A DNA stretch of 64,000 nt from Stromatinia cepivora (taxonomy: Eukaryota > Ascomycota > Leotiomycetes > Helotiales > Sclerotiniaceae), in contig RCTD01000005.1 of the NCBI GenBank assembly GCA_014898415.1, positions 1,178,001 to 1,242,000 of the forward strand, in the 5' to 3' direction. Positions within the stretch are counted from its first letter, which is position 1. Each line of letters begins with the position of its first letter. Of this stretch, positions 33,701-46,647 are shown in pieces. Position numbers and translations under genes: made by a program. The notes beneath the pieces were generated by a model. The model ran no database searches, was not told the origin of the DNA, and worked only from the letters and a program-made list of their open reading frames with translations.

Positions 33701-34846
33701 TCTCTCCCTGTGGAGTATCTTCCGAATTGTTGATGGTGGTTTGAGCATTGAAAAGTCTTGCGGGGGGGTATGCTGCACCGACAGCCTCGATCACATAAGT
33801 CTTCAGATCTTCGTGCTAGCTTTGGATGGGTGCAAAATTGCGTTCCAGTTCTCCATGAAATTATTTACAGATGATCTTAATGGCTTACTCAAGCTAACTA
33901 TGATAAAGTCGACAGAGAACAAACCAAAATTTTCGGCATGATATGCCCAACAGATTGGATGTCTCAATTACTCAACGCGCAGGAGAGTCCATTATATTTA
34001 TTGCTCTCTACTGCTGTTACCTGCTTTTGATCGCCCTGAGTACGACACTCGAGCCAGTGGAGCCCTGTCAAAGCATTCGTCACATTCCACGCCATCCTTA
34101 TTTTCGTCCCGGAACAGGCTCTTGTCACCGTGGACATCTGTTCGGTTTTGAATGGTTCCTTGAGTGGCCAGGAGGCCAACGCCCTCTTAATTCGACATGG
34201 CCATGGGTTGGGGTGAAACTCTCAATCCTGGTATTGTGGGGTGTATGTTGGATGTTTTATATGCGAGTTGACTGCTGGCAGCAAGCACAACCGTATGCAT
34301 CCCGTAGCCGTCTGCAGTCATTGTCATGCGAGGCTCCAAGGCCCTCAGCTTTTCATTCGTCTCCAATAGCGAACAATTATTTACCAGTCGGTGAGCAGCA
34401 TGGCTTTCCTAAACGTTTGAATGACCAAGGATGAGACGTTGCCGGGGTGTGAAATAACCCTCTTCCAACCAGGAAGCCATCAAGTTAGGATGAACACCTG
34501 GAACCTTTCGATCCAGCACAAATCAACCCAAGGGCGAATTGCACTCTCAACCTTCTCCCTACTGTACTCGCCTGGGATGATTCATGATATGTCCGGCTGT
34601 ATTCAAAACATCATCTGCAAATCCTTTGTGCTAAGTGAGATTTTCCCAGGGTGGTTGTTTCTATACGGCTCTCATTGTTCGCTGTGATTCACTTTGAGGA
34701 ATTGTCTTCTTCCAGATATTTCCAAGGTACAACAACTCTAAACAATCATTTTTGAGGCAACTACTATATCAATAAAAGATAATTATTCCCATACTGGAAT
34801 ATCTTTTAGGCCCATCAGCATCAACAAGAATTACGATTTCTGGTCC
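30761..34846. other. Host island of normal composition; no gene I can support
   Basis: Composition is like that of the host genes and there is no RIP bias. Open frames are short and overlap on both strands (longest 163 codons at 33943-34434 plus; 141 at 31146-31571 minus), with no recognisable domain. It may hold upstream exons, the promoter or UTR of the zinc-finger gene, a fast-evolving small gene, or old pseudogenes. A candidate exon is listed separately at 33302-33551. Confidence 0.5.
33302..33551 (+). CDS. Candidate exon of a small secreted protein (unsupported guess)
   Basis: The frame opens with a hydrophobic stretch resembling a signal peptide (MLFLYIFFSFVLCLVG). About 65 polar, Lys-rich residues with one Cys follow, and the frame runs into a good splice donor, AA|GTAAGT at 33552. 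I cannot identify a matching downstream exon with confidence and I recognise no family. It could be a chance frame. I list it because signal peptide plus donor is a suggestive pair in a gene-sized gap. Confidence 0.18.
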
Positions 34847-36935
34847 ATGGAAATTTCTGGGTATAATCCAAGTGTATTGAAAATCCAATGCAAAAGCCAG
34901 GGATTCGAGGATCGAGGTTTCAATTTTACTCTGGTCACTACAATAGTAATTGTTTTTAAATAAAATTCAGTTTTCTGACTATTTGAATTTTTTTTAGATC
35001 AACAATCAGGATCAGTCGTCAAACAAGAACCATACGACCGCGATCCATTTATCTTCGGTCAATACCAGGACAACTATATCCAGGGCCATCTACAACGGCC
35101 CGGTGACTCCAACCGGCCTTCACAATTTGATTCGCATTCGCATTTGAACTATACAAGGATTTACAAGCACAACACTGTAAATCAAGAAATCTTTCAGCCA
35201 ATACAAAAGTCAAATCAACTTCGGTATACTACAACTCGAGATTACGCACAGGCAGCTGCGCCGAGAACACAACAAGGTGAGTCACGATTTTTGCATTATG
35301 GATTATTTTGTTCCACACATACATCCGGTCTCTCCAACCCTGGTTCTATACAGTTATACGAATGTCTAGTCATCAGGGTTTTTGACATGTGATGTGACTG
35401 ATGAACATCCCTTCTATACAGTTCTTTTAACCATGTTACATACGAATACATCGGACAACCGACCGGATAGACTATCAAAGTCGCCTGTCCTTACTCGAAT
35501 TCGTCTAACCGATACCAACAATAGAACGAGTCATAATTTAAATTCGAGCCATGGCGCCAGTGGACTCGTGACTATCGTGCCTATTGTGCCTATTGTCTCT
35601 GTCGCACCTGAAGTTTTGAACCTTCAGCAAAATATAACAAGCATTGGTTCCCCCGATCTAGCTGAAGGTCGGAATGAAGGTGGTAAAAAAGATGGATTAC
35701 TAAGCGTGGCTGGTACTTCGCCACATCACTTTAGCGCACAAGGCAAACACCAATTTGAAGCCGCCGCTATTCAAGTTCAAGGATACCAGCAATTCCATTA
35801 TCAAGAATCCAATAATCATCCTCAAAACGACCAAGCCGGACTGTACGAGCGTGGCAATCATCTCACTGACGAGTATCTGCCAGATCTACATCCCTCTCCT
35901 AATCGCAATAATACATATTTTCCTCACGATTACCCTCATAGCCAAGGATCAAACTTCTTTCAAAATTACGATTCTTCCCGTCTAAACAACAACATGAGCT
36001 TAAGCTACGAGTCCAGAACATTTATGCCTGATACGCAGTACCCGATGCAAATGGCGCATGAAACTCAAGAACAAGACGAGTTCAAACCGAACGATGAACC
36101 ACATTACCCAAGTCCGCCGCCTCCAATGTCCGAAAACCCTTACACAGCACAACCTATGACAGAAACTCCAGACCACACATCATTAGAGTTACCAGAATTA
36201 CCAAAAGATGAGGAGGAAGCGCCATCGCCTGGAAGATCAAAGCCAGTACCAAAACCTGACAGGGAGATCACAAAAGATGCGAATGGAAGATTTTACTGTA
36301 CTTGGCCCGGATGTACCGAAGAGACTAAAGATTTCAACAGAAAATGCGAGTGGAGGTAATGACAGTTTTCCTATGTTGATGAATGAAATTATTGACATTT
36401 TAATAGCAAACATATGGACAAACACGATCGCCCTTATAGATGTAAGGAAACTGGTTGCGAAAAGCTTCCTGGATTTACATACTCTGGGGGACTCCTTCGA
36501 CACGAAAGAGAAGTACATGGAAAACATGGCGGGCCCAAAAAACAACTGAACTGTCCTCATCCCAACTGTAAACGCCATACTGGAAAAGGATTTTCCCGTC
36601 AAGAAAATCTCAACGAACATTTACGACGCGTGCACACAGCCGATGCAGGAATGTCGCAATTAACCATGGTCTCTATGGAGGAAGCTGAGGAAGATCCCAA
36701 TCAAGCAGTCATAACAGGCATGAAGAGAAAACGCGGAAATAGCAGGGGAGATACAAATGAACTTGAGAATCTCCGCGAAGAAATCAAGAAAATGAAGGCA
36801 GAAAATGATGAACTCAAAAGACAATCACAGGCCCAGCAAGCACAAACTGCAGAAGTCATGCGCCAACTCGTTGAATTGCAAAATTTGGCAACATTGCAAC
36901 ATCCGCGGATGAATGCACCACAGGCTAATATGTAA
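34847..36935 (+). CDS. C2H2 zinc-finger protein, probable transcription factor
   Basis: Proposed exons: 34847-34871, 34998-35276, 35422-36355 and 36407-36935, giving 588 aa; phases agree throughout. The last intron (36356-36406) restores the finger sequence CEWSKHMDKH. The N-terminal two thirds is Gln/Asn/Pro/Ser-rich and probably disordered or activating, with an acidic, Pro-rich patch just before the fingers. Three C2H2 fingers follow: CTWPGC...HMDKH, CKETGC...HEREVH and CPHPNC...HLRRVH. A coiled coil (around ELENLREEIKKMKAENDELK) and a short tail end the protein, suggesting DNA binding as a dimer. The 3' half is firm. The start is uncertain: the ATG at 34847 may be internal, and the first donor could be 34872 (GTGTAT) or 34917 (GTTTCA). 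It lies alone between transposon blocks. Confidence 0.82.
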
Positions 36936-38291
36936 ATGCTTGAGAATGATGGATTCAGCTGAGATGGGAGTTGAGGAGATAAGAAGTGTCCTTTGATACA
37001 CATGCCTATAATTCTCTTTCTCTACTTTTTCTAGGAAGGACGGATGTTTGCTTGCTTGCTTGCATGGTTGGGAAGGGGCATTTGGAGGAGTTCAATGGAT
37101 GTAGTCACGGCACTTTATTTTGGCGTTCTTATGAGATTTGTGTTCTGATGAAGAGGAAAGGACAAGTTTGTTTGATTACCAATATCTGCTAGTACCGGTA
37201 GTAGGAGCAGATTTCGACTTGGGGATTCCGAAGCCAACTCTCGTACGCATAAATTTGTTATATAAGATATGGATGTACTACTACAGCGGGAGCAAAAATA
37301 CCACTATAGATGAAAGAAAGGATTGATTGATTTTATATAATTGATGAATACTTGTTTACTTACTTGCTTGATAGATATCTTGATTGATGACTTATTCAAC
37401 ATACAAAGTACCTACCTACCTACCTACCTACCCAAAACCCCCTTTTTTAAACGAATCGAAATTTTGGGCTTAGAAATCAATCGATTTATGTTTATAGAGG
37501 AAAGCCTGAGGTTGAGGTTCTTTCTGGAGTTTAGGTAGGTAGAAAGGTGTTCATGTCTGAGGTGTGAAGTTTTCGATTCTCATTTTTTTGGCCTTGGTTG
37601 GTTAGTTTTATTTTGGTTATAGATACTAGGTAGGTACTAGGTAGTTATTATAGAGTTCAATTTTGGTATCTATCTAGTAACTAGTTGTTGGATCCCGGGC
37701 TTCTTTTTAGGTAGGTAGGTAGTGTTATGTAATGTAATGTACGGAGTAAAGTTCAAGTTAATCTCAATTTTAATGTCAATGTCAATGTCAATGTACTCGC
37801 AATGAAAACAGGAAAGATGATGGAAAGGGAAGTGAAATAAGAGTTCTAGAAATCGTTTTGGAATAATAGTGTTCTCTCTTTCTCTCTTTCAGCTTTTCAA
37901 CTGTATCTTTTCTTCTGTGTATTTATTCTCGGGATTTCTGATTTTATGCTTGGCGTGATTTGATTTGACTTGATTGAATGGATTGAATGGATAGGATGGG
38001 ATAGGATGGGATTGAATAGAATACTAAGGTACTCGTAGCGTGGCAATGCCTTCCTTGATGTGTGTATGTGTGGGTGGCTATGGTTGAGGCTGAGTATAAG
38101 CTGGTGGAGTTATGCGACCAGATGTTATATACGTAGTATATACACGCGTTTACCTATCTAGGTATATAACTCTATACGAAGAAGAAGAAGAAGTCAAAAG
38201 ATTAATTAGAATTGGGAACTGGGAATACCGATTGAAAATAGGAATTGTAATTTTTTATTTATATTATATCTTATAAAGTTGCGAAGAGTTA
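36936..38291. other. 3' flank of the zinc-finger gene with microsatellites
   Basis: Non-coding host sequence carrying several short tandem repeats: CTAC around 37408-37432, GTAG around 37711-37722, AATGTC around 37770-37793, and GAA around 38178-38193. Open frames are short and repeat-driven. It ends in AGTTA (38287-38291), the target duplication of copy 5. Confidence 0.7.
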
Positions 38292-38573
38292 TGTGACGCA
38301 CAAGAGCCGTAGTAGAGCTGAATAAACAGGGTCAATTATGTTCCTTAGAATCTACAATTGAAGAATTATGGTTCATAAGGAACGATTAGATATATACATA
38401 TAAATACTCATTTGTAGATTGCGGGGCTATATATATATATTATTAGGATCATTATTTTACTATATTAAATTGTATGATTCGTAATATATATATATGAACG
38501 ATTAGTTTATAAATTGATATAAAAGATAAGGGGTATTATATAATTAACCTCCTGTAATTTACGATTCGTAATA
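38292..38573 (-). repeat. 3' LTR of copy 5 (282 bp)
   Basis: The outer (left) ~75 bp are nearly intact. The inner (right) end is mutated (CGTAATA instead of CGTGACA). Confidence 0.94.
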
Positions 38574-39238
38574 CTACCCCCCCTTTCGGAAAAACTTGCC
38601 TTCGAGTATTTTACTCTTTTGTTTCATTACTATTTCATTAGAAATTAGATTTTGTAAAGATTCATAAGCTTTAAATTAATTAGATTGATCATTTTGGTTG
38701 ATTTGATCAATTTACTGGAAATTGATCAAATTGATCAAAATAATTGATCAAATTGATCAAAATGATAAATGAATTGATCAAATCGATCAAATCTTTTATT
38801 AATTGATTAAATTAATATTGATTTATATTCTCTTTGATTTGGGGAATCTTTGAAAGGAAAAAGTTTTAATAAAAAAGGGAAGGAGGTTGAATTATAGTAT
38901 AATGATGATAGATGATTAATATGGTTAATTTCGAAATCGATCAAATTAATCGATTAAATTGATCAAATTGATCAAATCAATCAAATTGAATAAAATCGAT
39001 AGAGGTGATATTATATTTCGTTTTTATTATATTCAAACTTCCTTTTTGTATGATTTTTGAAATGATTATAAATATGAATTTTTGAAATATATTGCCTTTA
39101 TATTATCTTAATGATGATAATTTATCTATTGTATAGAGTTCGGGCTATATATGTATATAATCAAATTCCTTCGAATTTGTATAAATTTTTGATTCTTTTA
39201 TAATTATATATATATATATTATTATAAAATCATAATAT
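38574..39238 (-). other. 3' UTR of copy 5
   Basis: Reverse complement of the family 3' UTR, with polypurine tract and inverted repeat recognisable despite RIP. Confidence 0.85.
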
Positions 39239-42070
39239 CTAGTTTGCTGAATTGAAGAATACTTTTTTTTCTTTAGTTTTATAAATGAATTATTATTTAT
39301 ATAATTATAATTATCCTTTTCGTTTTTATAAAACTTTATTCAATCAATTAATCAATTGAGAGGATTAGACAATATTGGATTGGTCAGATGAAAATCATAT
39401 AAGAGATATAATAATATTTTAAAATCGGAAATAGGATATTAAATGAAATCAGTATTATTATTAAATTATAAAACTTTGTATAATAGGGTTTTTCGTGTTT
39501 TCTTTATTATTAGAATCTTCTTCATTTCCTATTCCGAATTATTAGTTATATTAATAGATAGGGATAATTTAAATATTTGATTAGGAAAAGGATCGTTATA
39601 TACTTTACATAATCGATCTGAAGGGAAAACAGAATGAATTTTCATTGTAATCGGGAGTTCGAATTTGAAAGAGTTTTCAGATCAATTAATGATTTTGAAT
39701 CTTTCTTAAATCAGAAAGTTTAATTTTTTAGATAGTTTTTAAATAAAGTAACTCTTTATATTAAATTATATATAATCTTCAATATCAAAATCAATCTTAT
39801 ATTAATAAATATTTATAAATTTCAATATTTTGATTTGAACATATAATAGACCTTCTTTTGTTTATACGAAAACCAATTTATTATATTTTATATATATATA
39901 GATATTATATATATTTATATTGTTTATTAGTTTATTAATATCTTTCTTCTATTTTTATATATGTTTCAATATATGTCTGTATAAGGTTTTATAGAATGTG
40001 AACCCTTTTAAAGAGTTATATAGAAGAGTAAATTGCGCATAATCCATTATAGGTAAGAATTCTGATTAATCGTCTTGATAATAACTAACAAATAGCCTTA
40101 ACCGCTATTAAAGATACTGATTATGAATCTCAATTTGACCATCGATTTGAAGATAATGAGTAATGGATAATTTGAAATCGGTTCCTAGGATTTAACTGAA
40201 TTCCTTTTAAAATTGTAATATAAATTAGGGACCGTGATCCGATATTATAATATCAAAAAGATCATAATATTGATATATATAATAGAGATATAATTATATT
40301 TAAGCTTAAATATTGATTGATTTATAATAAAATATGGAGATAGTTTATTTCATTAATTAATTAATAATAATTAAAATATTATTATATCCATATTTATTTT
40401 TATTAAAATTATAATAATCTATAATAATATATTATTATATTTGATTAGAAATCAAAAATAAATATAATAAACCAGGGATACAATCATATAAAACGGAACT
40501 ATATTTATAAATATAATAATTGCATATATATCTAATTATAATATTGTATATTTTAAATCAGTAATATTATTGAAATAATAAAAGGTAGATTTTGTTTATA
40601 TTAAAATAAATAATGGAAACAGAATTATAGATTTTACGAATTAGATAAATTCGAAGATTATCGATATCAGGTATTATTAAACAGTTATTGTAAAGCAAAA
40701 AATTATTTTGAAGTAATATATATTTATGATCTTGAATAATTTATATTCTAAATATTAATAAACTATTTATAGTTTTATTTGCTTTGATGATATAATTAAT
40801 TAGATTGAATCAAAAAGCGATTTCATTCAAATCGATACTGATAATCGCTATTTTATCTGGGTAGTGTCTTTATAAAACTTCTTTCATAATTTCGGTATCA
40901 ATTTGATTATCTTTAATAAACTATTAAAGGCAATTTTTCTTCTTAATATAATTCTAAAGGTTCAATTTATTAATCCGATAGATTAAAGTATTAACAAAAG
41001 GGTTATCTTTTCCAAAGCGATATATAATAATAAAATTATAATCGATTAAAATTTCTGCCCAACAAGCTTATCGAATGTTGAAAATCTTAATAATTATGAA
41101 ATATTCGAGGGCCTTATAATCAATATAAATCTTGATTTTATATAATGAATTAATAAATTCTATTCTCTAATAATTGAAAGATCGAATAATTGATAGTATT
41201 TCTTTATCATAAACTTTATAATTCAATTTAATAATAATCATAATTTTGAAAAAATAAATTATAGATAATTAATTTTCGTTATACTATTATAATAATATAT
41301 TAGCAATTATTCTATCGAATATATTTATTTCAAGTATACAAAGGAATCGATAATTATAATATTATAAGAATAGAGTGGAGATAAACTTTTTCTTCAAAAT
41401 ATTGAATATATTTTAGTATATTTCATTGAATATAAATTTAATATTTGTTTTAATAAATTCATTAAAAAGTTTTGTTATTATACTATAATCCTTAATGAAT
41501 TATCAATAAAAATTGCAAAAATCAAAGAATAATTAAATCCCTTTCATTATTATCGGAAAGATTTAATTCTCAGTTATTTTAATCTTTTCAAGATCCATTT
41601 CTATTTTTTTAATAGAAATGATAAAATCTAAATATTTAATATATATAATATTGAATTTGTATTTCTTGAAATCCATTTGTAGATTAATAATTTCTAATTA
41701 TTCGAGAATTAATTTAATATGAATTTGATATTCTTTTTTATTTTCAGAGTAGATTAGAATATCATTAAGGTATATTATATAAAAGATATTTAGATAATTA
41801 AATAAAACATTATTTATATAATATTGATAAATTACAGGATTATTTGTTAATCCGAATAATACAACCTTGTATTTGTATAATTCATATCGAATTTGAAAAA
41901 TAATATATTTTTCCAAAGTAGAATCTATTCTTATATAATAAAAAATTTGACGAATATCGAGTTTAATAAAAACCTTAATATTGGAAAACCGAAAAAATAT
42001 TTCATCAATCAAAGGAAAAAGATACCGATCTTTATATATCAAAGAATTCAATAATCTAAAGTTTATATAG
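39239..42070 (-). pseudogene. Distal pol pseudogene, copy 5
   Basis: RIP-mutated pol from the chromodomain-like tail and stop (39239) back to the RT palm. The open stretch 41698-42111 still reads RT with YLNDILIYS, where the intact copy has YLDDILIYS, so a catalytic Asp is lost. The last codons of that open stretch run into the LTR of the inserted second Gypsy. The rest of pol continues at 54636. Confidence 0.9.
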
Positions 42071-42361
42071 TGTGAAAGAGGTAGGTCGAGATACATGCGT
42101 CCCGATAGCACGCTGTGAGGGGAAATGGGAATTGGAATTGATCAGATTATATTGTAGAGGTTTCAAGTAGTAAAACTAGTAGGTTTAGATAATAATTTGG
42201 GTTGAGTATAAATGGGGTACAAAAAGATTAATAGAAAACGATTGATTTTTTTCAAGGAGAGGGGAGCAAAGTCCTCTTTTATATCTAATTACAAAAAGTT
42301 ATATGATTATATGATTACGAACTAGTTATATGTTAAACCTTGATATTTCAATTTTCTTATA
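42071..42361 (-). repeat. 3' LTR of Gypsy-2 (291 bp)
   Basis: The outer edge TGTGAAAGAGGTAGG onward is clean. The inner edge ends in a RIP-altered TTCTTATA instead of TTCTCACA. Confidence 0.92.
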
Positions 42362-42375
42362 TTCTTCCCTTCTCT
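42362..42375 (-). promoter_or_regulatory. Polypurine tract of Gypsy-2
   Basis: On the minus strand AGAGAAGGGAAGAA lies directly upstream of the 3' LTR, which supports the minus orientation. Confidence 0.75.
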
Positions 42376-44460
42376 AGAATATATACCAGAGTTCGAATTC
42401 ATTATTATTAATTTTGAATAATTTGTTTGTTATTTTTTTTATAATATTAAAATTCCAAGATAAGTATTCTAAAAGGGTTATAGAAAGATAATCTTGTGGG
42501 ATAAAATTGATATTAAAAGAAAAGGGTTGGGGGATATAAAGACCTTTTTCATTAAATTTATTTAACTTAAAAAGAACAATTTGATTTTGGAGAAATCTCT
42601 GAAGGTTTTCATAAGAATTACTATCCTCCATATTCTTTTCGTCCGAAGCTATAGTTAGATAGGAGATTAATATCAAAATCGATCCACAGAATCCAAAAGA
42701 ACCGGTATATCTCAAAATGGCATCTAATTGAATTATAATTGTTCGGGATTCAGACCTAGTTAGGGTCTTCCAATGAAATTGATTCTTTTATTCGGCCTTT
42801 TGGAAAGTTTCTTTTCTTATTGTTCAATCAAGATTATATTATAATTGACAAATAAAAGAGTACTTCTTTAGAAGTTCCCGAATTAAATTATCATTGCCAT
42901 TTAACTTATAAGGAGCAAGGATTTGATACTTTTTATAAGAGCTTTTAATCGATTTCTTTGGTTTAGAAAAATCAATTATAATAATCATTCTTTTTGAAAC
43001 TTTTTCTTATTTGTTTTTGAAAGTTAGATAGAAAAGGTTAAAGAAGGAATAATAAAAGTTAAATTTCTTATTACAATTAGGAAAATATAATATAGATAAA
43101 GGTATCAATACAAAACGGAACTTTTTATCCTTTCGAATGTAGATAGTAATATATCATAAAGTAGGATTGTATTTTAAAAGGAATTGAATAATCAAAAAGT
43201 AGCAATTCGGGAGTAGGTCTTTTTTAAAAACTCTATAGAAATGCTATTTGTAGGTAATGAGAATATCTTTACAAATATTTTGCAAATCGAATTTATCTTT
43301 TTATTTGAAGATATGTTGAAATGAAGGGATGTACAAAATAAATTGGTTTTCAAAGGATTCTTTGTTTGGTGGTTCTAATAAAAAAAGGTTATTTTTGAGA
43401 GTTTTATTAAAATCAGGGGAATAGAAGTTCCCTATTGAACCGAATCAATTGGGATTGAGGGTTTGCTTTGATTGTTCTAGAGTTAAGGATTGATGCGGAC
43501 AGAACCAAGGGTAGAATACCTTTATCAACTTTATTTTGTCAATGCGCTTTTAGTTCCTGGTAATAGTAATCAATTTGTTTTGTAATTCCTTAATCAAAAT
43601 ATATTTCGATTTTAGGTCGAAGAGTTTTGCTAGGGTATGCAAATGGTATATATATGGAGTATCCGTAATGATTTGCTTTCCCAACGATATAACAACTTTC
43701 CATTCTACTTGATCGGCAATGTATCTATTATCCATTAAAAAATATTATTCCTTTTTAAGTTGGTAATCTAAATTGCAAAAGCAACTTTTCAGTTTTTATA
43801 AAGAATTTAAAATTGTTTTAAAATTATCAAAAACTAAATCGTTATCGTTTGAAATAAATTTAGTATTGTAATCAATTGTATAACGATAAAGTATAAATCT
43901 ATTCAGAATAAATGGATGAAAAAAGGCTTTTTTCGAAAGATCAAAATGATAATCTTTTTTTTCCTATTTGTTGATATTCGTAATTGTAGGCTTTGAAATT
44001 GATATAATCGCTTAGAAATGGAGAAGTTAGCATACGCGAGGGGTATCTAATATAACAATTACTTCCAATCGTTCTTTAATATTAAATTCCTTTTTATCAT
44101 TATTATCATTGAAGAATATCGGGGCAATTTCTGCAATAATTATTTCGCGGATAGATTTATTCCTTTGTTGAACTTTAGAGGGGTTTTTGTTTTCACGATA
44201 TTCTTTCAAAAACCCGAAGTTATTAAGAATAAGTTTATAAATTCTGAGGATAGGATTCTATACAAGATTGTAAAGAAAAGGTATCCAATCTTTCTTGTTC
44301 TTTGTATCGGCTTTTATAATAAACTTATATATAATACAGAAATCTGTAGGGCTGTATTTTTTGGCTTTCTTACCTCTCTTTCGTACAAGGTATTCGGCTA
44401 TATACCCGTTCAGAAACTTTATAAGAACTTGAAGACTGAAGCGAAAGGCGTAATAGGCTA
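42376..44460 (-). other. Gypsy-2 region downstream of integrase, distal part, unknown content
   Basis: Together with 46648-47500 this gives about 2.9 kb between the integrase and the 3' LTR, far more than a normal 3' UTR. Minus-strand open stretches (42374-42715, 43550-43735, 44027-44209) show no domain I can name. The 43550-43735 piece reads as a moderately hydrophobic helical segment. It may be a decayed extra ORF or a long integrase tail. Scattered stops fit RIP. Confidence 0.5.
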
Positions 44461-44502
44461 ACCGATTTCCCTACATCATGTACGACCCCACATTTTGCAC
44501 AC
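44461..44502 (+). repeat. Left terminal inverted repeat of Fot-B
   Basis: ACCGATTTCCCTACATC, then a GACCCCACATTTTGCACAC-like stretch. It is preceded by TA at 44459-44460. The few differences from the right repeat are C/T or A/G. Confidence 0.88.
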
Positions 44503-44533
44503 ATTTTTAATTTTATAAAATATCAACCACCAT

Positions 44534-46480
44534 AGATGGATATAGCGACGATATACCTTCAAAAGCCCATATGGAATTTGTATTAGCTCAAATTAAAGGG
44601 GAAAAACACCCTAAATATATTCAAATAACAAATTTCTTTAAAATCAATTGTTTAACGTTTTTTCGACGCTATAAAAACAAAACCATTTCCTGTAGTATCG
44701 TATATATTGAAATTTATTAATCTTTTTCAAAAGAGTAAGAAAAAGCTTTAATCGATTAAATTAACAAATTAACACAAAGATCTATACCTTTTACAAGCTG
44801 TATAATCAAAAACCTTGCGGAAAAGATTATAGGCTGTTTTCTAAGAAAGAACTGAACGGTAAATTTTGTAAAAAAGCATAAAACACATCTTCAAAGTCGA
44901 TATCTCCAATATATTAATAATTTGTATGTAAAAGCTGATAATGTTACTATATTTGAGTATTTTTATAATTTGATTTGAATTATTTTGTATTGTTATTGAA
45001 TTTTATTATTTAAAAGAGTTATATTAATATTCCTCTTTTTTTCATTTAGTTGATAAAAGTAATTACAAAATATAATATATCATTCAAGAATATATATAAT
45101 TGGGACAAGAAGGGCTTTATAATTAATTTAGGGAGGATTATGAAGAAAATAATGAGTACTAGTGCATATGATCATGATAAAGCTACAAAAGCTAGACAGA
45201 ATGGATCGAAAAAGTTTATCATCCTTTTAGCATGTATATATACCAATAATACAGTTATTCCATTTATTCTAATTTATAAAGGGGAATCTGGAGATCTATA
45301 GGATATGTGGGTTGATGAGATAGAAGTGAAGGATCAAGCTTATTTCGGAACTTCAAGTAATGGATGGTTGTCGAATATATTCGGCCTTATCTGGTTTAAT
45401 AAAGTCTTTCAACGTTATACTTATTCAAAAGTAGGGAAAGGATATCGTCTATTGATTGTAGATGATTATTCTAGTTATATGAATATAGAATTTATATCGA
45501 AATGCGACAAATTGAAGATCATTTTATTGATTCTCCCCCCCCATTCTATATATCGACTCCAATCTTTTGATATAGACTATTTCCTTTCTCTTTTGATGAA
45601 TTATGGTATAGAACTTAATAATCTAATGTATAAAAGCGGAGGTATCATTGGAATATCGAAATATAACTTTTGGATAATATTTAAGGTTGTTTGGGTTCAA
45701 TCTACTATTACTTATAATATCCTGAAATCTTTCGAAAAAGCCGGCATTTATCTTATAAATAAGAATATTATTATTCGCAGTATTGAATTAGAGTAAGTCC
45801 TTATGCCATTTATATCGATGCAATTCATAAGGAATAAAATAAAGATGCTATATACGATTAAAACTTTTTATCACTTCAAATTAGAATTTCGTCTTAAATA
45901 GGATCCCGATATCACTCAGAAGCTTTTTAAGGCCGCATTTATGCATACAGTTAATGCTAATATTCAATTGTATAGAGCAAAAGGTTTAGAAAAAGCTTTA
46001 AAGATTAAAAGAAAAAAAAGAATCTATTTTAAACATTTAAATCTAATAGGGAAGGAGGGCGGAGATACTTTTTTATATTTTCCCTCGCAAATCGAAAAAA
46101 TTAGAATCTATTAATCGATGAAAACACTAACTGTTGAATAGAAAAAGGAAATTAAGAAGTAAGAGAAAACCGAAAAGAAAATTGAAAAGGAATAAAAGAA
46201 TAGAATGATTAAAGAGAAAGTAATACAAAAGAAGGTCGATCATTAAATTATATGTGATATTAAAGAGAGGGTGAAAAAAGCTCGGAAATCATTAATATTT
46301 CCTATTAAAAGAATACAAATAATTCAAAAATGTTTTCCTATTATAAATTTAATATCCCAAGAAACTATAAAGGATCACAATGTTATAGAAATTGATAAAT
46401 CAGTAATAAAAGAAAAGAGAGGGATATTACATTCAAAGGCCGGACAACATATCAAGATTTCGTTGAAATTGAAAATATAA
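44534..46480 (+). pseudogene. pogo-type transposase pseudogene of Fot-B
   Basis: The catalytic domain is clear in 45050-45301 and 45305-45796, which are one frame split by a TAG (45299-45301) where related proteins have a coding codon. The first Asp is in NIYNWDKKGFIINLGR, the second in LLIVDDYSSYMN (normally DGHSSH), and the third follows LPPHSIYRLQSFD. Conserved blocks LLACIYTNNTVIPFILIYKG and SNGWLSN also fit. Upstream helix-turn-helix sequence (about 44534-45040) and the Lys-rich C-terminal tail (to about 46480) are fragmented. The three Asp are retained, but stops make it inactive. Confidence 0.85.
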
Positions 46481-46603
46481 AGATTTTTTAATTTTATAGG
46501 ATAATATTATATCTCTTTATTGTTCAAAAAGAATTATAGCTTTATATCTTATAATTTATAATTAATATCGAATTTTGAAGTGATTGTAGTAGGAATATGA
46601 GGG

Positions 46604-46645
46604 GCGTGTAAGATGTGGGGTCGTGCACGATGTAGGGAAATCGGT
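46604..46645 (+). repeat. Right terminal inverted repeat of Fot-B
   Basis: Reverse complement of the left repeat, ending GGGAAATCGGT, with TA at 46646-46647. Confidence 0.88.
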
Positions 46646-46647
46646 TA

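Larger units (their letters stand above)
44461..46645 (+). mobile_element. Fot-B: second Fot1/pogo-like DNA transposon, nested in Gypsy-2
   Basis: Inverted terminal repeats of about 40 bp (44461-44502 and 46604-46645; ACCGATTTCCCTACATC at the ends) are flanked by TA. The repeat sequence is unrelated to Fot-A's. Size 2185 bp. It holds a RIP-broken pogo-type transposase on the plus strand. It lies at nesting level three: Fot-B in Gypsy-2 in copy 5. Confidence 0.9.

Noticed and set aside
33943..34434. 163-codon plus-strand open frame
   Set aside because: No domain, odd composition, competing open frames on the minus strand, and no splice or start context to favour it. It may be chance in non-repetitive DNA.
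35277..35353. Shorter first intron of the zinc-finger gene (acceptor at 35353)
   Set aside because: It brings an in-frame stop within about 30 nt. The acceptor at 35421 keeps the frame through to the zinc fingers.
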